A stretch of 64,000 bases of DNA from Maricaulis sp048270095. GTDB lineage: Bacteria > Pseudomonadota > Alphaproteobacteria > Caulobacterales > Maricaulaceae. Made by a program: the position numbers and the translations under genes. Positions 35,006 to 41,969 of this stretch are shown here, piece after piece (positions within the stretch are counted from its first letter, which is position 1; every line of letters begins with the position of its first letter). The notes beneath the pieces were generated by a model. The model was not told where the DNA came from. It made no database searches and saw only the letters and a list, made by a program, of their open reading frames with translations. The stretch covers positions 1-64,000 of the forward strand of contig NZ_JBLWTL010000013.1 of assembly GCF_048270095.1 (NCBI RefSeq), in the 5' to 3' direction.

Positions 35006-35186
35006 CACCGGCCATATCACCGACACCGATACCGGCATGGTCTACATGCAGGCCCGCTATTACGACCCGGCCATCGGACGGTTCCTGTCGGGCGATCCGG
35101 TGGGATTTGCGAGCGGCGGGCCGGGGTATTTCAATCGCTATGCCTATGTCGGGAATGATCCGGTTAATGGGGTGGATCCGACGGGG
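35006..35186 (+). pseudogene. RHS core 3' fragment 1, out of frame with its toxin
   Basis: The fragment encodes the end of an RHS/YD-repeat core: TGHITDTDTGMVYMQARYYD, then PAIGRFLSGDPVGFASGG, NRYAYVGNDPVNGVDPTG. The core shell is otherwise absent. The DPTG junction, where RHS toxins are normally cleaved, is followed by a -1 frame change: the next sense codons (EAVETIWDAANVA) are read from 35186, so one G appears to be missing from the G run at 35183-35186. Its first 126 bases (35006-35131) repeat at 36862-36987 with only a few differences. Confidence 0.85.
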
Positions 35187-35224
35187 AGGCGGTCGAGACC
35201 ATCTGGGATGCCGCGAATGTTGCG

Positions 35225-36124
35225 ATGGGCGTGGCATCGCTGGTTTCGAATGTGAGCCAGGGCAATTTCGGCGGCGCAGCTGTCGACCTGGTTGGTGTGG
35301 TCATTGACGGGGCTGCAACGGCGGTCCCCTTCGTGCCCGGCGGCGCGGGGACCGCAATCAAGGTGGGAAGGGCTGCGAATGCCGACGCCGATGCTGCGCG
35401 CGGCGCTGACCGGGCGGCCGATGCGGCGCGACGTACGTGCTGTTTCGTCGCCGGAACGCTGGTCGACACCGAAGACGGCCTGCGCCCGATCGAAGAGATC
35501 GAAGCCGGCGATCGAGTCTGGTCCCGCGACGCCGAGACCGGCGAGACGGCGCTGCAACCTGTCACCGATCTCATTCGTCGCCATGAGCGTGTGATCTGGG
35601 ACGTCGAGCTGGTCGCCGCAGACGGCGCTCATGAGCTTTTTGAAACGACGGACGATCACCCCTGGTGGATCGCCGGGCGCGGCTGGTTTGCGACTGAGGA
35701 GCTGGTGCCGGGTTCGGCGGTTGTCACCCGTGACGGCCGCGGGATGGTCATCGCCCGGGTGGAGCAAACGGACCGGGTGGATGCGACGTACAACCTGACG
35801 GTTGATGCGTTTCATACATATTTTGTGGGCGACCAGCGGGTGCTGGTGCATAATTGTGATCGCTTGCCCAGGCCGCCTAGAGGGCCAGGGAGCGTCCCTA
35901 GGGATCAGCGTGATCCGCAGCGCACATTTAGCCCGTCCGACCGAGCGGCAAAACGGGAACAACAAGGCAGTCAATGCGCCAACGGTTGCGGAACTGAAAT
36001 TGACGCGTCAAACTCGCAGGGGCATCATATTGAGCGGCATGCTGACGATGGTCCAACAACATCTGAAAACCACGCAGAGGTATGTACTGATTGTCACAGA
36101 CGATTGCACTCGCGAGATGACTAA
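35225..36124 (+). CDS. Polymorphic toxin C-terminal part: HINT protease plus HNH nuclease
   Basis: A 299-residue frame from the ATG at 35225; homologous sequence in this frame begins at 35186. Residues 1-70 are an Ala-rich pretoxin linker. A HINT autoprotease domain runs from CCFVAGT (Cys72/73) to VLVHNC (Asn210-Cys211), which would release the tail. Residues 212-299 carry an HNH-type nuclease: paired Cys251 and Cys255, GHHIERH (His267/268), then CTDCHRRLH (Cys287, Cys290, His291, His295). This is the usual RHS effector order. Without the RHS shell in frame it is probably not secreted, and may be silent or an orphan reservoir. Base composition falls in the nuclease part. Confidence 0.82.
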   Translation: MGVASLVSNVSQGNFGGAAVDLVGVVIDGAATAVPFVPGGAGTAIKVGRAANADADAARGADRAADAARRTCCFVAGTLVDTEDGLRPIEEIEAGDRVWSRDAETGETALQPVTDLIRRHERVIWDVELVAADGAHELFETTDDHPWWIAGRGWFATEELVPGSAVVTRDGRGMVIARVEQTDRVDATYNLTVDAFHTYFVGDQRVLVHNCDRLPRPPRGPGSVPRDQRDPQRTFSPSDRAAKREQQGSQCANGCGTEIDASNSQGHHIERHADDGPTTSENHAEVCTDCHRRLHSRDD

Positions 36125-36129
36125 GAACA

Positions 36130-36504
36130 ATGATTGTGCCGGTAATGAAAGATTTGGAAAAAGAGCAAGCTGTACCAACAGAATGGCGCCCGGTATTATG
36201 CGAAATTGTAGATGCAATAAGAAATAATACCTACGACTTTAGCTCAGCTAAATACGGGGTAGATGCATTGCCTGAGGCGCGTGCAAATCAAATAACGAAC
36301 AACATAGAAGATTACGGGTGTGAGTTGGATCGAATTACCGATGAAGTATGGAGCTCGTCGGTATGTCGGTGGCAAGATGGGTATTGGGATTTGTTGGTGG
36401 ATCTGCGGACGAAGGAAGAGGGATTAAGCGATCTGGCGCTAATAGTCCGTGTGTTTGACGAAGCGCGCTATAGATTTGAAGTTATGTCGGTGCATGTTCC
36501 ATAA
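36130..36504 (+). CDS. Probable immunity protein for the HNH toxin
   Basis: A 124-residue acidic soluble protein, beginning 5 bp after the toxin stop (ATG 36130; ATG 36145 also possible). It is AT-rich relative to the core genome. I recognise no named family, though the length, acidity, lack of a signal peptide and position directly after a nuclease toxin are typical of immunity proteins. The segment WSSSVCRWQDGYWDLLVDLR and the acidic patches could bind the basic nuclease. It is followed immediately by another copy of the island repeat. Confidence 0.6.
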   Translation: MIVPVMKDLEKEQAVPTEWRPVLCEIVDAIRNNTYDFSSAKYGVDALPEARANQITNNIEDYGCELDRITDEVWSSSVCRWQDGYWDLLVDLRTKEEGLSDLALIVRVFDEARYRFEVMSVHVP

Positions 36505-36533
36505 GGATAAAACGGGGACACACACCATTTATC
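36504..36533 (+). repeat. Island short repeat, copy d
   Basis: A diverged copy beginning at the immunity gene stop: AAAACGGGGACACACACCAT, with CACC where other copies have CGCA. It marks the right end of the toxin-immunity cassette. Confidence 0.6.
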
Positions 36534-36614
36534 GCTGAGAACATCCCCGTTCAGCGAACCGGCTCGATACGCCAGCCTGTCGCGCTTCGCCCACGCTGAC
36601 AGCAGGTTTGTCGT

Positions 36615-36646
36615 GGAATAAGTGGGGACACACGCAATTTATTGCG
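36615..36646 (+). repeat. Island short repeat, copy e (junction of RHS fragment 2)
   Basis: The same 32-base element as 34973-35004, with 30 of 32 bases identical. RHS-coding homology starts within a few bases of its end, as for copy b. Confidence 0.8.
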
Positions 36647-36649
36647 TCC

Positions 36650-37009
36650 TGCGCCTGGCGGGGCGCACAATGGTGCGGCTCTCCGAAACCTCGTCCGGCA
36701 CGGCGGCGATCTTCACCCATGGCGACCATCTTGGCTCACCGCTCGCTGCCACCACGTCCAGTGGCGGCCTGCTGTGGCCATCTTTTTACTGGGACTTGGG
36801 ACTACACCCCCTTCGGCGAGGCGCGCCAGCAGCCCGTCGCCAATGAAGAGGGCGACAGCTTCACCGGCCATATCACCGACACCGATACCGGCATGGTCTA
36901 CATGCAGGCCCGCTATTACGACCCCGCCATCGGGCGGTTTTTGTCGGGCGATCCGGTGGGGTTTGCGAGCGGCGGGGTGGGGTATTTAACTAGCTGGGCA
37001 CACACGTAA
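36650..37009 (+). pseudogene. RHS core 3' fragment 2, frameshifted and without a toxin
   Basis: A second RHS remnant reaching further upstream in the core: LAGRTMVRLSETSSG, FTHGDHLGSPLAATTSSGG in one frame up to the Trp codon at 36775, then 22 aberrant bases (36778-36799), then DYTPFGEARQQPVANEEGDS and TGHITDTDTGMVYMQARYYD in another frame. It ends after GGVGY at 36987, where a non-homologous end with a degenerate repeat (TGGGCACACACGTAATT) takes over and a stop follows. No toxin or immunity gene is attached. Confidence 0.82.
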
Positions 37010-37038
37010 TTCTCCAGAACAACGGCGCGCGTCCCCGC

Positions 37039-37899
37039 TCATTCAGCCGCCATTTGTGCAAACTTGTCCTGCCAGGCGGTCATCGTGGCGCGGTTATCAT
37101 GGTCCCAGGGGTGGAAACCCGGCTTGTACCAGGACCAGTATGTGCCCCAACCCTTGCGGAACAGGCCCGGTTTGAACAGGAGATACCACAACACCCGCGC
37201 CCGCGCTGTCCACGGGCTGACGCCGTCGGCGATCAGGAGTTTCGAGGCATAGCGGCTGATATTCGAGGTGAAGAGCAGGGTCACGATCATCATCACCCGG
37301 GTGCGCAGAAAATAGCGCTGCCGCGGCGTCCACTTGGCGGTGACTTGCTGGTAAACGTCGAAGGCGACGGCCTTGTGCTCGGTCTCTTCCAGCGCATGCC
37401 ATTGCCACAGGCGCAAGATGTCCTCGTGTGTGCCCTCGAATACACTGCCATCCTCGAGGGTCACATCGGCCATCATGGCGGTGAAATGCTCCAGCGCGAT
37501 GGTCACGGAGAGCATGGCGACCGGGCCGCGCTCGCGGGTGATGCGGATGCGGTCGCGGATTTCCGTTTCAATCTCGTCGATCGGATAGTGAGCCCGGTCC
37601 AGCCCGCCATTGAGCGCCACATGTTCGCGCGAATGGATCGCCTCCTGTTTGATGAAAGCCTTCGCATCGTCCAGCAGCTTGCCCGACAGCTCGCCGCGAT
37701 AATGGCGCACCGCATCCATGAAGAGGCGCTCGCCATCGGGAAAGGTCAGCGACATCGCATTGAACACCGCCGTCGCCACTGCATCGCCGCCGAGCCAGGC
37801 TTTGCCTTGTGCGGCCTCGGTCGCGAAATGGATATCGCGGGGCGTGATGGTGAGCTCGTTGGGCGGGGTGGTTTTGGTGGCGGGGCGGGGGGCGGTCAT
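37039..37899 (-). CDS. Predicted metal-dependent hydrolase (COG3687-like, ferritin-type helices)
   Basis: A 286-residue helical protein. Glu/His pairs typical of a carboxylate-bridged dimetal centre are seen in KQEAIHSREH, IALEHFTAMM and HALEETEHKAVAFDVY, the latter being ExxH. The family is annotated as predicted metal-dependent hydrolase; its true reaction is unknown to me. It is preceded by an operator-like palindrome shared with the monooxygenase promoter, and by the desaturase gene on the same strand (78-bp gap). No signal peptide; two hydrophobic stretches (about residues 205-225 and 240-255) may touch the membrane. Confidence 0.83.
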   Translation of the reverse strand: MTAPRPATKTTPPNELTITPRDIHFATEAAQGKAWLGGDAVATAVFNAMSLTFPDGERLFMDAVRHYRGELSGKLLDDAKAFIKQEAIHSREHVALNGGLDRAHYPIDEIETEIRDRIRITRERGPVAMLSVTIALEHFTAMMADVTLEDGSVFEGTHEDILRLWQWHALEETEHKAVAFDVYQQVTAKWTPRQRYFLRTRVMMIVTLLFTSNISRYASKLLIADGVSPWTARARVLWYLLFKPGLFRKGWGTYWSWYKPGFHPWDHDNRATMTAWQDKFAQMAAE

Positions 37900-37929
37900 G
37901 GGCGATATCCTGAAGGCAGGACGCCATAA

Positions 37930-37942
37930 TGAACGCTGTTCA
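37930..37942. promoter_or_regulatory. Candidate operator, TGAAC-N3-GTTCA palindrome (copy 3)
   Basis: A 13-bp dyad TGAACGCTGTTCA, 30 bp upstream of the metal-dependent hydrolase start (minus strand). Bases 37928-37944 are identical to the site before the TPR gene, and the core matches the site before the monooxygenase. Confidence 0.55.
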
Positions 37943-37977
37943 CTTCACGCGCCAGCCAAAAAGGACGGGCGCAGAAA

Positions 37978-38886
37978 TCACGTCTTCCGGGGCGTCTGAT
38001 CCGCCCGAACAGCCTTCTTCAGCATCGCCCGATAGCCCGGCGCGCTTGCGCCTTCATAGCCGTCGAAATAGCCGCGCTCGCTCAGCAGGCGGTTGAGCTT
38101 GGGCAGATGATAGGGCGGGATCGCCGCAAAGAGATGATGTTCGAGGTGGTAGTTCACATAATTGGGCGCGACCAGCGCGCGTTCGATCCAGTTGGCGTGG
38201 GTGGTGTGGGTATTATTGCGCGGCTCGGTGTCGAGCCGGTTGATGGCGACGCCATGCTCACCGATATGGCGCAGGCGCATGACGGCGGGGAAGATAAAGA
38301 TCCGCGCCGCCCACCACAGGCCGATCGCCCACAACGCACCCGCGGCATAGAGCGCGATCATCATCACCAGCTGGAAGACAAGAAAGGGGAGTTTTGCCTC
38401 CAGCGTCGGGTTTTGCCATGAGCCGATCAATTCGCGCATCCCGGTCTGGCCGGTGAGGTCGCGGATGAATTTGCGCCGCAGGCTGGCGCGCGTGACGGGA
38501 TAGTCCTTGACCAGGCCCTTGTCGGGATCCTTGTCGGTGCCGGCATATTTATGGTGGTCGAGATGATAGCTGCGATAGGCCAGGAAGGGCGCATCAATGG
38601 CGGCGCCGCCAATCCACTTGCCGACGAATTCATTGAGCGCGCGGCTGCGAAAGAGCGAGCGGTGGGCACAGTCATGCATGATGATGGCGAAGCTGAGCTG
38701 GCGTCCGCCGAGCAGGGCGATGGCGATCAGCAGGGTGAGCGGATTGGGCCAGGCGATGGCCAGCGCATAGGCGGCGATCACGAGGGCCATATCGCCCGCC
38801 AGCATCACGGCGCCCTGCCAGTCGGTCGGGCGTGACAGGACGCGCAGCTCCTCGCGTGACAGGCAATCGGACAGGCTGGACGTCAT
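37978..38886 (-). CDS. Membrane fatty acid desaturase
   Basis: A 302-residue integral membrane di-iron desaturase or hydroxylase. Three histidine boxes are visible: HDCAH (about residue 83), HLDHHKYAG (about 120) and NYHLEHHLF (about 247), with a further NTHTTH before the last. Two hydrophobic hairpins flank the boxes. It introduces a double bond or hydroxyl into an acyl chain or related lipid. The ATG at 38886 has GGAGG upstream; the longer open frame to 38988 overlaps the divergent promoter region. The neighbouring hydrolase on the same strand may be functionally linked. Confidence 0.9.
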   Translation of the reverse strand: MTSSLSDCLSREELRVLSRPTDWQGAVMLAGDMALVIAAYALAIAWPNPLTLLIAIALLGGRQLSFAIIMHDCAHRSLFRSRALNEFVGKWIGGAAIDAPFLAYRSYHLDHHKYAGTDKDPDKGLVKDYPVTRASLRRKFIRDLTGQTGMRELIGSWQNPTLEAKLPFLVFQLVMMIALYAAGALWAIGLWWAARIFIFPAVMRLRHIGEHGVAINRLDTEPRNNTHTTHANWIERALVAPNYVNYHLEHHLFAAIPPYHLPKLNRLLSERGYFDGYEGASAPGYRAMLKKAVRADQTPRKT

Positions 38887-39044
38887 GGCAAATCCTCCAT
38901 CATCACTATCGCGCAAAATCCAGCGCTCGGCCAGCGGCGCCCGGACGACCGTGCCGGCGCCGCCCCGGCCGGGATTGGCGGGTGACAAGGCCTTGATTTG
39001 CGTCGATTATGGCCCGCAGGCATGGGGCTCAAGAGCAAGGCGTG

Positions 39045-40430
39045 ATGGCGTTGAAATTTGTCGATCGACGCGGCGTGCTGGCGGGGCTCGCCGCGATGGC
39101 GCTGATGCCGGCGGCATCGCCGGCGCAAAGGCGGTCGGGCCGGGCGATCGTGATCGGTGCCGGCGTGGCCGGTCTGGCCTGTGCCCGCGACATGATGCGC
39201 GCCGGTCTGGATGTCGTGGTGCTCGAGGCGCAGGCGCGCATCGGTGGCCGCCTCAAGACCAGTCATCAATGGGAAGGTCTGCCGGTGGAACTGGGGGCGT
39301 CCTGGATTTATGGCGTGACCGGTAATCCCGCTGCCAGCATTGCCCGCAGCGCCGGCCTCGACCTGCAGCCCGTCGATTTTGCCAACCGCGCCGTTTATGA
39401 AGCCGGCTCCGGCCCGCTCGGCCCCCGGGCCCTGGCCCGGCTGGAAGCGGTCGAACGCCGGCTTGAGCGCCACATGCAGAACACGCCGGGTGAAGCCCTC
39501 GCCCGCGCCTGCCGCACACGGCCGCGGGGCACGATTGCCAATCGGGTGGCGCGCCAGGTCAGTCTCGATGCGACCGGTGCGAGCCAGCATCAAAGGGCCC
39601 AGTTTGCGATCAATTCCATCGTCGAACATGAATTCGGCACGGATTTCGAACATCTCTCGCGCTGTTTCTGGACCGAGGGCGAGGCCTTGCCCGGCGGCGA
39701 TGCCTGGATAGCGGGCGGGTTTGACCAGTTGGCGCAATCGCTGGCGGACGGGCTCGATATCCGGCTCGGGCAGCGGGTCGAGCGCGTTGATTATCAGGGC
39801 AATGGCGTGGCCGTCACGACCGCCAACGGGGTCGAGCAAGCCGATGTCGTCATCGTGACGGTGCCGCTGGGCGTGCTGCAGGCGGGCCATATCCGTTTCG
39901 AACCCGGACTGCCGGAAACCAAGCTCGAGGCCATCAATGCCCTCGGTTGCGGCGTGCTCAACAAATGCGTCCTGCGTTTCGATGCGGTCAGCTGGCCGCG
40001 CAATATCGAGATTTTCAACCGGCTCGCCGATGCGCGCGGCGAATGGAGCCAATTCGTCAATCTCGGCGCTTTTGGCGAGGGCGGGGCGATCATGGCCCTC
40101 AATGCCGGCTCCTTTGCCCACGAGCTCGAGGCGGCCAGCGATGCGATGACGGGCCGGCTCGCGCTGGAGGCCTTGCGCTCGATGTTTGGCTCGGGGTTTC
40201 CCGAATTCTCGGCCTTGCAGGTCACGCGCTGGGCTGGTGATGAGTACGCGCTCGGCAGCCATTCCTTCCCGATCGAGGCGACGCGGGCCGACACCCGGAT
40301 TCGCCTGCTCGATGCGGTCGATAACCGGATATTCTTTGCCGGCGAGGCGACCTCGACCAATGCGCCCGGAACGGTCCACGGCGCGCTGCGCTCGGGCCGC
40401 GCCGCCGCCGTCGCCGTCGTCGAGCGCTAG
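39045..40430 (+). CDS. Exported flavin amine oxidase
   Basis: A 461-residue FAD-dependent amine oxidase of monoamine/polyamine oxidase type. The N-terminus (DRRGVLAGLAAMALMPAASPA) has a twin-arginine-like signal, so export folded with FAD is likely. A Rossmann motif VIGAGVAGLACARDM and the following EAQARIGGRLKT bind FAD; the C-terminal FFAGEATSTNAPGTVHGAL closes the site. Substrate unknown. The stop overlaps the convergent membrane-protein gene by 4 bp. Confidence 0.9.
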   Translation: MALKFVDRRGVLAGLAAMALMPAASPAQRRSGRAIVIGAGVAGLACARDMMRAGLDVVVLEAQARIGGRLKTSHQWEGLPVELGASWIYGVTGNPAASIARSAGLDLQPVDFANRAVYEAGSGPLGPRALARLEAVERRLERHMQNTPGEALARACRTRPRGTIANRVARQVSLDATGASQHQRAQFAINSIVEHEFGTDFEHLSRCFWTEGEALPGGDAWIAGGFDQLAQSLADGLDIRLGQRVERVDYQGNGVAVTTANGVEQADVVIVTVPLGVLQAGHIRFEPGLPETKLEAINALGCGVLNKCVLRFDAVSWPRNIEIFNRLADARGEWSQFVNLGAFGEGGAIMALNAGSFAHELEAASDAMTGRLALEALRSMFGSGFPEFSALQVTRWAGDEYALGSHSFPIEATRADTRIRLLDAVDNRIFFAGEATSTNAPGTVHGALRSGRAAAVAVVER

Positions 40431-41287
40431 GCGCGCTGGCGCTTCGGCCAGACGCGGCCGGCGACCAGACCGGCAAGGACAGCCCAGACCGGCAGTGCGC
40501 CGAGCAGTCCGGCCTGGCCTTCAAACATCGCCGCAGTGCCAAACAACACGATGATCACCGCGCCGCCGCGGACACGGCGGCGTTCGAGCGGTTCGCCATT
40601 GGCATCGCAGACGCTGGTGATTGCCGGGCAGGTCAGGATGAAAATCGCGCTGAGCGCGGTCACAATCAGAGCGGCGAGGCTCCAGGCCGGGTCAATCAGG
40701 CCCAGCGGCTCCAGTGTCAGCGGTGTCCACTCGCCGCCGCGCTGGACGACGGCGAACATCGAAAATCCGGTCGCGAAGGCGGCGAAGACGAGGTTGAGCG
40801 TGCGCTTGCGGTCATAGAGCAGGTCGATCGCCATCGCGAAAGCGGCGATCAGGCCCATCGCCCAATAGCCGTCAACGAATACCGCCAGGCCGGCCAGCAC
40901 GGTGACGAGCGCGAGATCGGTGAGCTTGGCGGCTTGTCCCACCGTGCGCACGACGATGCGGGTCGCCATCAGCACGAGGGCGAGCACCCACAGGGCGGGG
41001 GTATAGCCCAGCGCAATGGCGGCGACCGTCAACGCCATCGCGATGAAGGCGGCTTCATTGCGGTCGGGATCAATCTCGCGGCCCAGCGCCCAGGCCAGAA
41101 AGGCCGATAGCAGCCCGCCGAGCCCGGTTGCGGCGCCGCCGGCCAGTCCGGCGTCGCGCAGGAGGAAGGCAGCGGCGCCGGTGACCAGGGCGATCAGTGG
41201 CAGAAGGATCAGCACGGCCCGATTGGTCGGATATTGCGGCTCCAGCGGGCGCGCGATCGACGACAGGCGGTAGATCGGCTTGGACAT
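40427..41287 (-). CDS. Polytopic membrane protein of unknown function
   Basis: A 286-residue protein with about nine hydrophobic segments after a 25-residue polar N-terminus (MSKPIYRLSSIARPLEPQYP). No catalytic motif is obvious; a short cytoplasmic or periplasmic loop holds ITSVCDANGEPLERRRVRG. I do not recognise a family. It is divergent from the ion-channel gene and convergent with the amine oxidase. Confidence 0.7.
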   Translation of the reverse strand: MSKPIYRLSSIARPLEPQYPTNRAVLILLPLIALVTGAAAFLLRDAGLAGGAATGLGGLLSAFLAWALGREIDPDRNEAAFIAMALTVAAIALGYTPALWVLALVLMATRIVVRTVGQAAKLTDLALVTVLAGLAVFVDGYWAMGLIAAFAMAIDLLYDRKRTLNLVFAAFATGFSMFAVVQRGGEWTPLTLEPLGLIDPAWSLAALIVTALSAIFILTCPAITSVCDANGEPLERRRVRGGAVIIVLFGTAAMFEGQAGLLGALPVWAVLAGLVAGRVWPKRQRA

Positions 41288-41427
41288 GATTGGCTCCTCG
41301 AATCCCTGTGATCTATCATGGCGCGGATCGGGCCGCGCGCGAAGAACAGTCTTGCGATTTCGCGGCCATGCGCTTTAGTGGCGGCAAGGCGTGCGCACCA
41401 AGCCGCCCGGCGGCAAAGGGCAATGGC

Positions 41428-41880
41428 ATGATCTGGGCAATCCTGGTTTCCTTCGCGATCTGTTCGGTCACGATGGTGGTGCATATGGTCGGACTGGTCG
41501 TGCTGATGGCGGTGATGCGCGCCCGCACCGGCCGCATCCGCCCGCATCAGAGCATGGTGCGCCAGACCGGTTTCATCATGTTGATCGTGTTTGGCCTGTT
41601 TGCGATTCACGCCGTCGAGATCTGGTCCTATGCGCTGCTCTATCTGGCGCTGGGCGAGTTTTCGACGCTGGAAGCGGCGCTGTATTTCGCCACCAGTACC
41701 TTCACCACGCTCGGTTATGGCGATGTGCTCCTGTCCCAGGACTGGCGCCTGGTCGGGGCGATCGAGGGCTTTAACGGCTTCCTGCTGATCGGCTGGTCGA
41801 CGGCATTCCTGGTGACGGTGATCGGGCGATTGCGGGCAATCGAGTTCGATTGGCTCGATCATCATCTCGAAGGCGACTGA
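41428..41880 (+). CDS. Two-transmembrane ion channel (K+ channel-like)
   Basis: A 150-residue protein with an N-terminal helix, a second helix (about 50-70), a pore segment ATSTFTTLGYGDV (about 90-102) and a final helix. The TTLGYGD sequence matches the potassium selectivity filter TxGYGD. No C-terminal RCK domain is present; the tail is short and acidic (DWLDHHLEGD). The start at 41428 begins at the first helix; the upstream open frame to 41290 lacks features. Confidence 0.85.
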   Translation: MIWAILVSFAICSVTMVVHMVGLVVLMAVMRARTGRIRPHQSMVRQTGFIMLIVFGLFAIHAVEIWSYALLYLALGEFSTLEAALYFATSTFTTLGYGDVLLSQDWRLVGAIEGFNGFLLIGWSTAFLVTVIGRLRAIEFDWLDHHLEGD

Positions 41881-41969
41881 CCGGTTACACACCATGACTT
41901 GCCGCGGGGGCCGGAGCCACGTTAAACCGGGGGTCTACCGGGCGTCCGCCCGTCTTGCCTGGGGCTTTG

